Shown here piece after piece: positions 53,992 through 62,157 of a stretch of DNA of 64,000 nucleotides. How positions within the stretch are numbered: the first letter of the stretch is position 1; every line of letters starts with the position of its first letter. The stretch lies in the NCBI RefSeq assembly GCF_001693415.1, contig NZ_MAKX01000013.1, positions 186,001 through 250,000 on the forward strand, in the 5' to 3' direction. The stretch is from Tenacibaculum soleae (lineage in GTDB: Bacteria; Bacteroidota; Bacteroidia; Flavobacteriales; Flavobacteriaceae). Made by a program: the position numbers and the translations under genes. The notes beneath the pieces were generated by a model that was not told the DNA's origin, made no database searches, and saw only the letters and a list, made by a program, of their open reading frames with translations.

Positions 53992-54666
53992 ATGATTACA
54001 TCTTTATTATTAGCAATTACAGTTATTGCTTTCGGTATTTATATTTATAAGTACCCACCAAAAAAACCAATACATACATCTAAAACCAGTATTTGTTTAG
54101 ATTATTCATCTGAACCAATGAATCAATTAAGTGTACCTTTAGTTCATGAAATGGTAAATGGTTATAAAAACAATCAATTAGCAAAGATTAACAGTAGTTT
54201 AAATATTAATGATGCTCATTCCATTAGGTTTGAATTAGAAACTCTGAAAGCGTTTATTTACCATACAGAAATGAATGCAAAAAAACATAAAGTACCTAGT
54301 AAAAGTTTAGGAATACGTATGTATTATTCTCGTTATCCTGAAAAGGAAACATGGAAAAGACCTTTTACTGATTTGTCAGATTTTTTAGGAAACTCTACTA
54401 CTGAAAAATATGAAAAATTACATACTTTAGTTATGATTCCAACTATTCGTAGAGGAGAAGTAGATTTTGACTTTAACCCATTAGACGAAAAAACATATAC
54501 TACAAGTTTAAAGAAAAATGAAGCGTATTTAAATAATGGGGCACAAACCAGAACAGCAGCATTAAGTGGAAGTAAAAGCTCAAGAAGTTCTTCTAGTAAT
54601 ACAGGGTCTCAAAATCATGGAAGTTTAATACCACCTGTAATCGGTTCAGGTGAAGGTTTCTCTTAA
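53992..54666 (+). CDS. Single-TM protein of the regulatory cluster, 224 residues
   Basis: Not recognised. One transmembrane helix at the N-terminus (about 3-18) is followed by a soluble domain containing LGIRMYYSRYPEK and LHTLVMIPTIRRGEVDFDFNP. A Ser/Gly-rich C-terminal tail (about 190-224) follows. The domain occurs, as I recall, in Bacteroidota next to 7TM-kinase-regulator sets, but no function is known to me. It is the first gene of a four-gene rightward unit divergent from the ten-gene operon. Confidence 0.7.
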   Translation: MITSLLLAITVIAFGIYIYKYPPKKPIHTSKTSICLDYSSEPMNQLSVPLVHEMVNGYKNNQLAKINSSLNINDAHSIRFELETLKAFIYHTEMNAKKHKVPSKSLGIRMYYSRYPEKETWKRPFTDLSDFLGNSTTEKYEKLHTLVMIPTIRRGEVDFDFNPLDEKTYTTSLKKNEAYLNNGAQTRTAALSGSKSSRSSSSNTGSQNHGSLIPPVIGSGEGFS

Positions 54667-54674
54667 AAAAAAAC

Positions 54675-55328
54675 ATGTATAAATTATATCCATATATGAA
54701 TGATATATTACTAGGGTTAGAGTTTTTTTCAGCCCTAGTTGCTTTGCTTTATATTAATAAATTAAAAAAAACGTACTGGAAATGGTTTGCAGTGTATTTA
54801 GTATTTATTTTTATCCAAGAGTTTTTTTGGAAATTTAATTCGTCTTTTTTAAGTATAAGAAAACAAAGTTATTATGCTTTTATAGGTATTCCTTTTCAAT
54901 ATTTATTTCTCTATTGGCTATATGCTTATAAATCTCTAAAAAACAAAAAACTCTTTTTAATTTTATCTTTCATATATTTATTAACTTTTATTCCTTTGGA
55001 ATTATATAATAAAAAAATAATAACACTTTATTCTATAAATTTAACAATGGGAAGTATTATATTAATTTTCTTAGTTGTATTGGAATTTATTAAGCAAATT
55101 AAAACGGATAATATCCTTGAATTTAAAGAGAATAAAATGTTTTATATAAATATAGCGATTGTATTATTTTACGTAGGTACTTATCCGTTTACTGCTTTTT
55201 ATTATGAGTTAGCAAAAACGCCATATATAAGAATTTGGAATGCATATTATTTATATTTTTTAATAGCTAATTGTATGATGTATTTATTATTTATAGCTTC
55301 TTTTATATGGGGAAAACACAAATCATAA
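54675..55328 (+). CDS. Multi-TM membrane protein of the regulatory cluster, 217 residues
   Basis: The 217-residue protein has about six to seven transmembrane helices with no recognised active motif. The layout, and the kinase that follows, suggest a membrane sensor or signal-transducing partner. Its 3' end overlaps the kinase start by about 22 bases, so translation is coupled. The exact topology cannot be fixed by eye. Confidence 0.7.
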   Translation: MYKLYPYMNDILLGLEFFSALVALLYINKLKKTYWKWFAVYLVFIFIQEFFWKFNSSFLSIRKQSYYAFIGIPFQYLFLYWLYAYKSLKNKKLFLILSFIYLLTFIPLELYNKKIITLYSINLTMGSIILIFLVVLEFIKQIKTDNILEFKENKMFYINIAIVLFYVGTYPFTAFYYELAKTPYIRIWNAYYLYFLIANCMMYLLFIASFIWGKHKS

Positions 55329-56083
55329 TAACTTTAATTTTATTTAATGTTATTTTTATTACTTTTTTAGGAGCTATATTCATTTTTATTAGAGAGTATA
55401 AAAAGAAAAAGAAAGCGCATTTACAGCAAATTTACGCTATTGATGAAACACATAAAGAAGAGTTATTAGAAACTCAACTTGAAATTCAAACCCAAACAAT
55501 GCAGTATATAGGGCAAGAAATTCATGATAATATTGGACAAAAATTAACATTAGCAAGTATATACACACAACAATTAATTTTTGAAAATAAAGCTCCTGAA
55601 ATTAACGAAAGTATTAAAGGTATCAATGACATTATTAATCAATCATTGCAAGAATTAAGGCAATTGTCAAAATCTTTAACCGATGACTCTATTAAAAATA
55701 ATTCAATTGATAAACTTATTGAAAATGAATGTAAAAAGGTAAATGATTTAAAAAAATGTAATGCTCAGTTTTCGAAACATATCGATATCGAGTTAGATTC
55801 TTATCAAATTAAAAGTATCTTACTAAGAATCACTCAAGAGTTCCTTCAAAATAGTATAAAACACTCGCAGTGTAAGAATATTTTTATTTCACTACATATT
55901 TCTAATACTATTATACGTTTTATATTAGAAGATGATGGTATTGGTTTTAAATCTGAAGCAGTAAAATCAAATGGTATAGGACTTCAAAATATTAGAAAAA
56001 GAACTGAATTAATTGGAGGTAATATATTATTAGAAAGTGTTGAAAAGGTAGGCACAAAATTAACCATTGAAATCCCCATATAA
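55307..56083 (+). CDS. NarL-type sensor histidine kinase
   Basis: The protein is about 258 residues long from the ATG at 55307. One N-terminal transmembrane helix (about 5-27) is followed by a HisKA_3 dimerisation domain with phosphoacceptor His in GQEIHDNIGQK (about residue 72). A HATPase domain follows, with the N-box NSIKH and G-box DDGIGFK, and ends with GTKLTIEIP. No sensing domain is present, so it probably receives its signal from the membrane protein before it. The earlier TTG at 55271 was rejected because it lies inside the upstream gene and adds only a few residues. Confidence 0.9.
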   Translation: MGKTQIIITLILFNVIFITFLGAIFIFIREYKKKKKAHLQQIYAIDETHKEELLETQLEIQTQTMQYIGQEIHDNIGQKLTLASIYTQQLIFENKAPEINESIKGINDIINQSLQELRQLSKSLTDDSIKNNSIDKLIENECKKVNDLKKCNAQFSKHIDIELDSYQIKSILLRITQEFLQNSIKHSQCKNIFISLHISNTIIRFILEDDGIGFKSEAVKSNGIGLQNIRKRTELIGGNILLESVEKVGTKLTIEIPI

Positions 56084-56725
56084 ATGAAAAAAACTATTGT
56101 TATTATTGACGATCATATTTTAATAGCACAAGCATTAAGTAATATTATTTCAAATTTTGAAGAATTTGAAGTTTTATATGTTTGTGAAAACGGAAAAGAT
56201 TTTCAAGATAAAATTAATAGTAAAGGAGTTCCTGATATTGTTTTATTAGACATTAGTATGCCAGTTATGGATGGGTTTGAAACAGCTAAATGGATTAAAG
56301 AAACACATAAAGGTATTTTAATTATGGCTTTAAGCATGCAAGATGATGAATCTAGCTTAATTAAAATGATTAAAAATGGTGCAAAAGGCTATCTTCTAAA
56401 AAATGTATATCCAACCGATTTAAAAAAAGCACTTAAAAAACTCATTGAAAAAGGGCGTTTTTTTCCAGAATGGGCTTCTAGTAAAATTTTTGACAGTATT
56501 AGTGATGGTTCTGAAGCTAATCAAAAAATAAAATTAACTGACCGTGAAATAGAGTTCTTAAAATACACAGTTACCGAAATGAACTACAGGGAGATTTCTG
56601 AAAAAATGTTTTGCAGCCCACGAACTATAGAAAACTATAGAGATAGTTTATTTGAAAAATTAGAATTAAAAACTAGAGTAGGCTTAGCTGTATATGCTTT
56701 AAAAAATGGATTTATAAATGGTTAA
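56084..56725 (+). CDS. NarL/LuxR-type response regulator
   Basis: The 213-residue protein has a receiver domain with DDH (9-11), phosphoacceptor D56 in VLLDISMP and conserved KNV (Lys) near 105. The LuxR-type HTH at about 148-210 contains LTDREIEFLKYT and MFCSPRTIENYRDSLFEKL. The kinase stop and the ATG of this gene abut, so they are one unit. It is the obvious candidate regulator for the divergent ten-gene operon. That link rests on position only. Confidence 0.93.
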   Translation: MKKTIVIIDDHILIAQALSNIISNFEEFEVLYVCENGKDFQDKINSKGVPDIVLLDISMPVMDGFETAKWIKETHKGILIMALSMQDDESSLIKMIKNGAKGYLLKNVYPTDLKKALKKLIEKGRFFPEWASSKIFDSISDGSEANQKIKLTDREIEFLKYTVTEMNYREISEKMFCSPRTIENYRDSLFEKLELKTRVGLAVYALKNGFING

Positions 56726-56825
56726 TAAAATGTTTTTTTCAAAATTTTGATTTAGTCTTTTGAATCAAATAAATATCTTGTGCTAGATTAAACGAGTTAT
56801 TTATAAAAGCTTTAAAAAGACTAAC

Positions 56826-56833
56826 TATCTTTG
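56826..56833 (+). promoter_or_regulatory. -7 promoter element for the DbpA-like helicase
   Basis: TATCTTTG is an exact TAnnTTTG match. The predicted start is about 30 bases before the ATG. A clear -33 was not found. Confidence 0.5.
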
Positions 56834-56867
56834 CAGCTCTTATAAAAACTTCATAGATATAATAATT

Positions 56868-58181
56868 ATGGCAATGACACTGAAAACACAAGAAGATATT
56901 TTAGCAAAATTAAATATTTATGAGTTAAATGAAATGCAACAAAAAGCTATTTCAACAATTGATCAAACCACCAATACAGTAATACTTTCGCCAACAGGTA
57001 CCGGTAAAACACTAGGTTTTTTATTACCAACCTTAAAGTTAATTGAACCTGATAATAAAGGCATTCAAGTTTTAATTTTAGTACCATCAAGAGAGTTAGC
57101 GATTCAAATAGAACAGGTAATTCGTGAAATGGGTACAGGTTTAAAAGTAAATGCTGTTTATGGCGGACGATCGATGGCAAAAGATAAGACGGAATTAAAA
57201 CATATACCAAGTATATTAATTGGTACACCTGGAAGAATTTCAGACCATTTTGCAAATAATCGTTTTGCTAAAGATAGTATTAAAACCTTAATTTTAGATG
57301 AGTTTGACAAATCATTAGAAGTAGGTTTTGAATATGAAATGCGAGGAATAATTAATCAATTACCTAATATAAATAAACGTATTTTAACATCTGCTACGCA
57401 GGAAGCTGAAATCCCTGCATTTGTTGGCTTAAGCAATCCAACGATGTTGAATTATTTAACAGGTAAAAAACCCAAAAAATTAACCTTAAAAACAGTTATT
57501 TCTTCTTCAAAAAATAAAAACCAAACCTTAGTTGAATTGCTGCAACATTTAGGAAATCAGCAAGGAATTATATTTTGTAACTTAAAAGAAAGTATTAATG
57601 ATGTGAGTGCTTTTTTAACACAAAATAAAATAGCACACAGTTGTTTTTCTGGAGGAATGGAACAAAGAGATCGAGAACGTTCTTTAATAAAATTTAGAAA
57701 CGGAACAAGTCAAGTTTTAATTGCGACTGATTTAGCTGCAAGAGGGATTGACATTCCTGAAATGAAATATATTATTCATTACGAATTGCCACAACGAATA
57801 GAAGAATTTACGCATAGAAATGGTAGAACAGCCAGAGTAAATGCAAAAGGAACAGCGTATGTTTTAAAATGGCAAAAAGAAAGTTTGCCAGAGTTTCTTA
57901 AAAACATACCAAATGCTGATATTTCTCAAAAAGAAAAACTAAAACCACGATATTGGGAAACGTTATTTATTTCGGGAGGAAGAAAAGATAAAATATCGAA
58001 AGGAGATATTGCAGGGTTGTTCTTTAAAAAAGGAAATTTAACCAAAGAACAGTTAGGTGTAATTGAATTAAAACAAGATTGTGCTTTTATTGCTGTCCCA
58101 ATAACAGAAGTAAAACAGCTAATTGAAAACTTAAATAATAGACGTTTAAAAAATAAAAAAGTGCGTATTACGTTAGCTTAA
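56868..58181 (+). CDS. DEAD-box RNA helicase with DbpA-type RNA-binding domain
   Basis: The 437-residue helicase has the Q motif NEMQQKAI, motif I SPTGTGKT, motif II as DEFD instead of DEAD, motif III SAT and motif VI HRNGRTAR. A C-terminal domain (about 365-437) with GGRKDKISKGDIAGLF matches the DbpA RNA-binding type that targets 23S rRNA. It probably assists ribosome assembly. The two in-frame Met codons at residues 1 and 3 are both possible starts. Confidence 0.93.
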   Translation: MAMTLKTQEDILAKLNIYELNEMQQKAISTIDQTTNTVILSPTGTGKTLGFLLPTLKLIEPDNKGIQVLILVPSRELAIQIEQVIREMGTGLKVNAVYGGRSMAKDKTELKHIPSILIGTPGRISDHFANNRFAKDSIKTLILDEFDKSLEVGFEYEMRGIINQLPNINKRILTSATQEAEIPAFVGLSNPTMLNYLTGKKPKKLTLKTVISSSKNKNQTLVELLQHLGNQQGIIFCNLKESINDVSAFLTQNKIAHSCFSGGMEQRDRERSLIKFRNGTSQVLIATDLAARGIDIPEMKYIIHYELPQRIEEFTHRNGRTARVNAKGTAYVLKWQKESLPEFLKNIPNADISQKEKLKPRYWETLFISGGRKDKISKGDIAGLFFKKGNLTKEQLGVIELKQDCAFIAVPITEVKQLIENLNNRRLKNKKVRITLA

Positions 58182-58190
58182 ACTAAATTT

Positions 58191-58239
58191 AGAGCTAAAA
58201 AAAAGTAGTTACAATTTGTAACTACTTTTTTTTAGCTCT
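58191..58239. terminator. Long shared terminator between the helicase and Dus genes
   Basis: AGAGCTAAAAAAAAGTAGTTAC pairs perfectly with its complement (58191-58239), giving a stem of over 20 bases. The Dus stop codon and last Ser codon lie inside the stem. It can stop transcripts from both sides. Confidence 0.85.
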
Positions 58240-59179
58240 CACTACTCAAAATTTCTTTCACAGCAGCTTGATATTTTTTAGGATTCGTAGCTTTTTTAAT
58301 TTTCTTATAGGTTTTACGTGGATCAGAAAAAGATTGCGAAAAATATTCCCAAAAACCTAACATTTTCATTTTAATAGGCGTTGGTCCAGATAAATATTCG
58401 TCGTATTGTTGATAAATTTCATCATGAAACTCGCCAAAACGTTTCCATCTATCTTTCGGATACTCGGTTGTGTTATTTTTAATCATTTGTGGTAAAAACG
58501 GATCGGCAATTAAACCACGACCAATCATAAAATGTGTAATACTCGGAAAACGTTGTTGCATTGCTTTAAAACCATCGACAGAAGTAATATCTCCATTATA
58601 ATATAGTTGATGTTTAGAAACATCAATACATTTCTGAAAAGCATCTAAATCAACACCGCCTTTATACAATTGTTTTCCTATTCGTGCGTGAATAGCTATA
58701 TTTTTTAAAGGATATTTCTCTAAAATAGGGAAGGAGTGTAATATTTCTTCGCTGTTTTCATAACCCATTCGCATTTTCATAGAAACTACAATATTAGTTT
58801 CGTTATGTACTTTGTGCAAAACTTCATCTATTCTTGCGGGATTACAAATCAATCCAGATCCCATTCCCGATTTTGTAACCATTGGGTATGGGCAACCTAA
58901 GTTCCAATTCAATTCCTTGTAACCTAAAGTTTGCACATATTTAGCAACAAATAAAAACTCATCAGGGTCGTTGGTAATTACTTGCGGAATAACGGTTAAG
59001 GTATCGTTATTTTCAGGTAATAAATCACGTTCATAACTCGATTTAATTTTCATTTTTCCGTTTAAACGAATATAGGGCGCGTAATACGTATCAATACCTC
59101 CAAAATATTTATGCTGTGCATTTCTAAATCGAAAATCGGTAAAACCTTGTAAGGGTGATGAAAGTAGGGTAAAACTCAT
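58232..59179 (-). CDS. tRNA-dihydrouridine synthase (Dus family)
   Basis: The 315-residue TIM-barrel flavoprotein has the catalytic Cys in NLGCPYPMVTKSGMGSGL (about residue 95), ARIGKQLYKGG, and GRGLIADPFL in the FMN-binding strand. It reduces uridine in tRNA D-loops. It is of DusC-like or short type; which position it modifies cannot be told. The start is near the divergent -7 element and the inverted repeat at 59216-59235. Confidence 0.9.
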   Translation of the reverse strand: MSFTLLSSPLQGFTDFRFRNAQHKYFGGIDTYYAPYIRLNGKMKIKSSYERDLLPENNDTLTVIPQVITNDPDEFLFVAKYVQTLGYKELNWNLGCPYPMVTKSGMGSGLICNPARIDEVLHKVHNETNIVVSMKMRMGYENSEEILHSFPILEKYPLKNIAIHARIGKQLYKGGVDLDAFQKCIDVSKHQLYYNGDITSVDGFKAMQQRFPSITHFMIGRGLIADPFLPQMIKNNTTEYPKDRWKRFGEFHDEIYQQYDEYLSGPTPIKMKMLGFWEYFSQSFSDPRKTYKKIKKATNPKKYQAAVKEILSSES

Positions 59180-59196
59180 AAATATTTAATAAGTTG

Positions 59197-59235
59197 CAAA
59201 TATAACTTACTTATGGTTTACAATTAACTGTAAAC
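59197..59235. promoter_or_regulatory. Divergent promoter with an inverted repeat (Dus and small membrane protein)
   Basis: GTTTACA-ATTAAC-TGTAAAC (59216-59235) is a perfect 7-base inverted repeat with a 6-base spacer. On the minus strand TATATTTG (59197-59204) is an exact -7 element, and TTG (59221-59223), inside the repeat, is the -33 with a 16-base spacer. On the plus strand a -7 TACTTTTG lies at 59240-59247. A regulator bound at the repeat would affect both genes. Confidence 0.55.
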
Positions 59236-59273
59236 GATATACTTTTGTTAAAGACACCTGCATCAAAAAATAA

Positions 59274-59693
59274 ATGATAAAAAAAATGAAATTGTATAAG
59301 TTATTAGAAAAAGTTTATCTAAATCCTAAAAAACTATTTTTAATAGATGCTATGGGAGCACTATTGTCAGCCTTTTTATTAGGAGTTGTTTTGGTAACAT
59401 TTAAAAACTTATTTGGAGTTCCTGTTTCAGTATTGTACTTATTAACTTTATTTCCAATTATTTTTGCTGTTTATGATATTCTGTGTTATTTAAAAGCAAA
59501 AAACAACCTCAAACTATTTTTAAAAACAATAGCCTATCTTAATATCTTATATTGCTTTGTATCAGTAGTGATTTTATTAAACAGATATAAACAAATTACT
59601 TTTTTAGGATATAGCTATTTTTTAGTTGAAATTTTAATTATTCTAACACTTGCTAACTTTCAAATTAAGGTTGGCAATAAATTAAAAAAATAA
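59274..59693 (+). CDS. Small multi-TM protein, 139 residues
   Basis: The 139-residue hydrophobic protein has about four transmembrane helices and no recognised motif. The N-terminal region has KKMKLYKLLEKVYL before the first helix. It precedes pbpC by 27 bases and could be co-transcribed with it. No function can be assigned. Confidence 0.65.
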   Translation: MIKKMKLYKLLEKVYLNPKKLFLIDAMGALLSAFLLGVVLVTFKNLFGVPVSVLYLLTLFPIIFAVYDILCYLKAKNNLKLFLKTIAYLNILYCFVSVVILLNRYKQITFLGYSYFLVEILIILTLANFQIKVGNKLKK

Positions 59694-59720
59694 GAGAGAT
59701 TGTACATTTACTAATTGCAA

Positions 59721-62069
59721 ATGAATAAAGTTATTTACACCATACAGAAACATAAATTAAAGCTACTATTTATTAGCATACTATCACTTGTATACTATTA
59801 CTGCTTACCTAAAAAACTATTTGTAACCCCAATAGCAACCGTAGTTACTGACAAAAATAATGAATTATTAGGAGCAGTTATTGCAGATGATGGGCAGTGG
59901 CGTTTTCCTGAATTAGACTCTGTTCCAGTAAAATTTGAACAATGTATTTTACAATTTGAAGATGCTTATTTTTACAATCACTTCGGATTTAATCCAGTAT
60001 CTATTGGAAAAGCATTTGTTGAAAATGTAAAAGCTAAAAAGGTAATTCGTGGCGGAAGTACACTTACGCAACAAGTAATTCGATTATCACGTAAAAACAA
60101 AAAACGTTCTTATTTTGAAAAGTTTCAAGAATTAATATTAGCAACACGATTAGAATTTCGATTATCAAAAAAAGCAATTTTAAAATTATACGCTTCACAC
60201 GCACCTTTTGGCGGAAATGTAGTGGGGTTAGAAATGGCTTCTTGGCGTTATTTTGGGTTGCAATCACACCAATTATCATGGGCAGAAACTGCAACTTTAG
60301 CTGTTTTACCAAATGCACCTTCGTTGATATATCCGGGTAAAAATCAACAAATACTAAAAGAAAAACGAAACAGATTGCTTAAAAAATTATATGAAACAGC
60401 TATTATTGATAAAACTACTTTTGAGTTATCGTTGTTAGAAGAAATTCCTAAAAAGCCCTATAATTTACCCACTTTAGCAGCACATTTTGTACAAGAAGTA
60501 GCCCAAAAACACAAAGGGAAACAGTTGCAAAGCTCTTTAGATATTCATTTGCAAAAACAAGTAAATAGTTTAGTTAAAAAACATTATGAACGTCAAAAAC
60601 AAAATGAAGTTTATAATATGGCGGTTTTAGTTTTAGATGTTAAAACCAGAAAAATATTAAGTTATGTAGGTAATAGCCCAACTGATAAAGCACATCAAAA
60701 AAATGTAAATAATGTAATTTCTGCACGAAGTACAGGAAGTACTTTAAAGCCTTTTTTATATGCACAAATGTTACAATCGGGAGCAATTTTACCAACGCAA
60801 TTAGTGGCAGATGTGCCTACCGAAATAGCGGGTTATACGCCTAAAAATTTCGATTTATCTTTTGATGGAGCTGTTCCTGCAAATCAAGCATTAACTCGTT
60901 CGCTAAACATCCCTTCAGTACGAATGTTACAATCATATGGATTAGAAAAATTTAGAGCAGATTTAAATGAATATTCGATTCGAGACATCAATAAATCGGC
61001 TAATTATTATGGATTGTCATTAATTTTAGGTGGGGCAGAAGCTAGTTTGTGGGATTTATGTAAAACTTTTGCAAGTTATGCAGGTGTTATAAATCATTAT
61101 GAACAAACAAAACATAATTATTATTCGAATGAATTTACAGAGCCTAGTTATATAAAGTCAGATAAAATATCTTTTGGAAACGTTCAAGAAAATGAAACTC
61201 ATATTGATGCTGGAGTTGCTTTTACAACCTTAAATACATTAACAGAAGTTAACAGGCCTTTTACCGATCAGGCTTGGAAATATTTTGATTCTTCGCAAAA
61301 AATAGGATGGAAAACAGGTACCAGTTTTGGTAATAAAGATGCTTGGGCAATTGGTGTTACTCCGAAATACGTAGTTGGAGTTTGGATTGGTAATTCAGAC
61401 GGAGAAGGAAGACCCGATTTAACAGGAGTAGGTAGTGCGGCTCCTTTAATGTTTAATGTTTTTGATGTGTTACCAAAATCGAATTGGTTTTTAGAACCCT
61501 ATGAAGCTTTAGTTGAAGAAAATATTTGTCAAAAAAGCGGCTATTTGGCATTGCCTATTTGTAAATCAGTTGTAAAAAGAATACCCAAAAACGGTGTGAG
61601 AGCAAAACCTTGCCCGTACCACAAACAAATTACGGTAGATCTTTCAGAAAAACACCAAGTAAATTCTAATTGTGAATCGGTTGCTAACATGAAAACCAAA
61701 ACTTGGTTTGTTTTACCACCTTTAATGGCACATTATTATCAACAAAAAAATGCAGATTATAGTATATTGCCAAACTATAGAAAAGATTGTAATGAGTTGC
61801 TAAATAACACGATGGATTTTGTGTTTCCAACAAAATATCGTTCAAAAATATCGTTAACAAAAGGGCTAAATAATAAAGTAAATCCTGTGATTTTAAAAGT
61901 TACACATGCCAATGCAGATGCTCTTTTATATTGGTATTTAAACGATGTTTTTATAGGTGAAACTTCTCAATATCATGAACTAGCGATAACACCGAAAAGG
62001 GGGAATCACAAAATTATCGTGATTGATAATTTAGGAAACGAGAAAACCCGATTTTTAGAAATATTATAA
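59721..62069 (+). CDS. pbpC: Penicillin-binding protein 1C
   Basis: The 782-residue bifunctional enzyme has an N-terminal TM helix (about 13-30). A GT51 glycosyltransferase domain carries GGSTLTQQVIRLSRK (about 113-127). The transpeptidase domain has SxxK as STLK (about 335), SxN as SLN and KTG as KTGTSFGNKDAW. A C-terminal BiPBP-like domain follows. It polymerises and crosslinks peptidoglycan. The start at ATG 59721 was chosen over the TTG two codons earlier. In many bacteria the neighbour is an alpha-2-macroglobulin gene, which here is about 19 kb upstream. Confidence 0.95.
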   Translation: MNKVIYTIQKHKLKLLFISILSLVYYYCLPKKLFVTPIATVVTDKNNELLGAVIADDGQWRFPELDSVPVKFEQCILQFEDAYFYNHFGFNPVSIGKAFVENVKAKKVIRGGSTLTQQVIRLSRKNKKRSYFEKFQELILATRLEFRLSKKAILKLYASHAPFGGNVVGLEMASWRYFGLQSHQLSWAETATLAVLPNAPSLIYPGKNQQILKEKRNRLLKKLYETAIIDKTTFELSLLEEIPKKPYNLPTLAAHFVQEVAQKHKGKQLQSSLDIHLQKQVNSLVKKHYERQKQNEVYNMAVLVLDVKTRKILSYVGNSPTDKAHQKNVNNVISARSTGSTLKPFLYAQMLQSGAILPTQLVADVPTEIAGYTPKNFDLSFDGAVPANQALTRSLNIPSVRMLQSYGLEKFRADLNEYSIRDINKSANYYGLSLILGGAEASLWDLCKTFASYAGVINHYEQTKHNYYSNEFTEPSYIKSDKISFGNVQENETHIDAGVAFTTLNTLTEVNRPFTDQAWKYFDSSQKIGWKTGTSFGNKDAWAIGVTPKYVVGVWIGNSDGEGRPDLTGVGSAAPLMFNVFDVLPKSNWFLEPYEALVEENICQKSGYLALPICKSVVKRIPKNGVRAKPCPYHKQITVDLSEKHQVNSNCESVANMKTKTWFVLPPLMAHYYQQKNADYSILPNYRKDCNELLNNTMDFVFPTKYRSKISLTKGLNNKVNPVILKVTHANADALLYWYLNDVFIGETSQYHELAITPKRGNHKIIVIDNLGNEKTRFLEIL

Positions 62070-62080
62070 ATTAATTATCA

Positions 62081-62150
62081 GAAGCTATTTCCCGCTTTCC
62101 GCACTCGCTCTCTGCGAGGAGCTCAAACAATTGCTACAATCGGGGCTAGG
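62081..62150. repeat. GC-rich intergenic repeat-like element
   Basis: The gap between pbpC and the SulP gene holds a conspicuously GC-rich stretch. On the minus strand it reads TAGCCCCGATTG, then an AT part, a hairpin CTCGC-AGAGA-GCGAG, and GCGGAAAGCGGGAAATAGCT. From memory, similar TAGCCCCGAT...AAAGCGGGAAATAGC elements recur between genes in Flavobacteriaceae genomes. Only one copy lies in this window, so the repeat status is not shown here. Confidence 0.5.
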
Positions 62151-62157
62151 ATTTTTA

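Noticed and set aside
55271-55306. TTG start for the histidine kinase
   Set aside because: It lies within the upstream gene and the ATG at 55307 gives a normal N-terminal helix.
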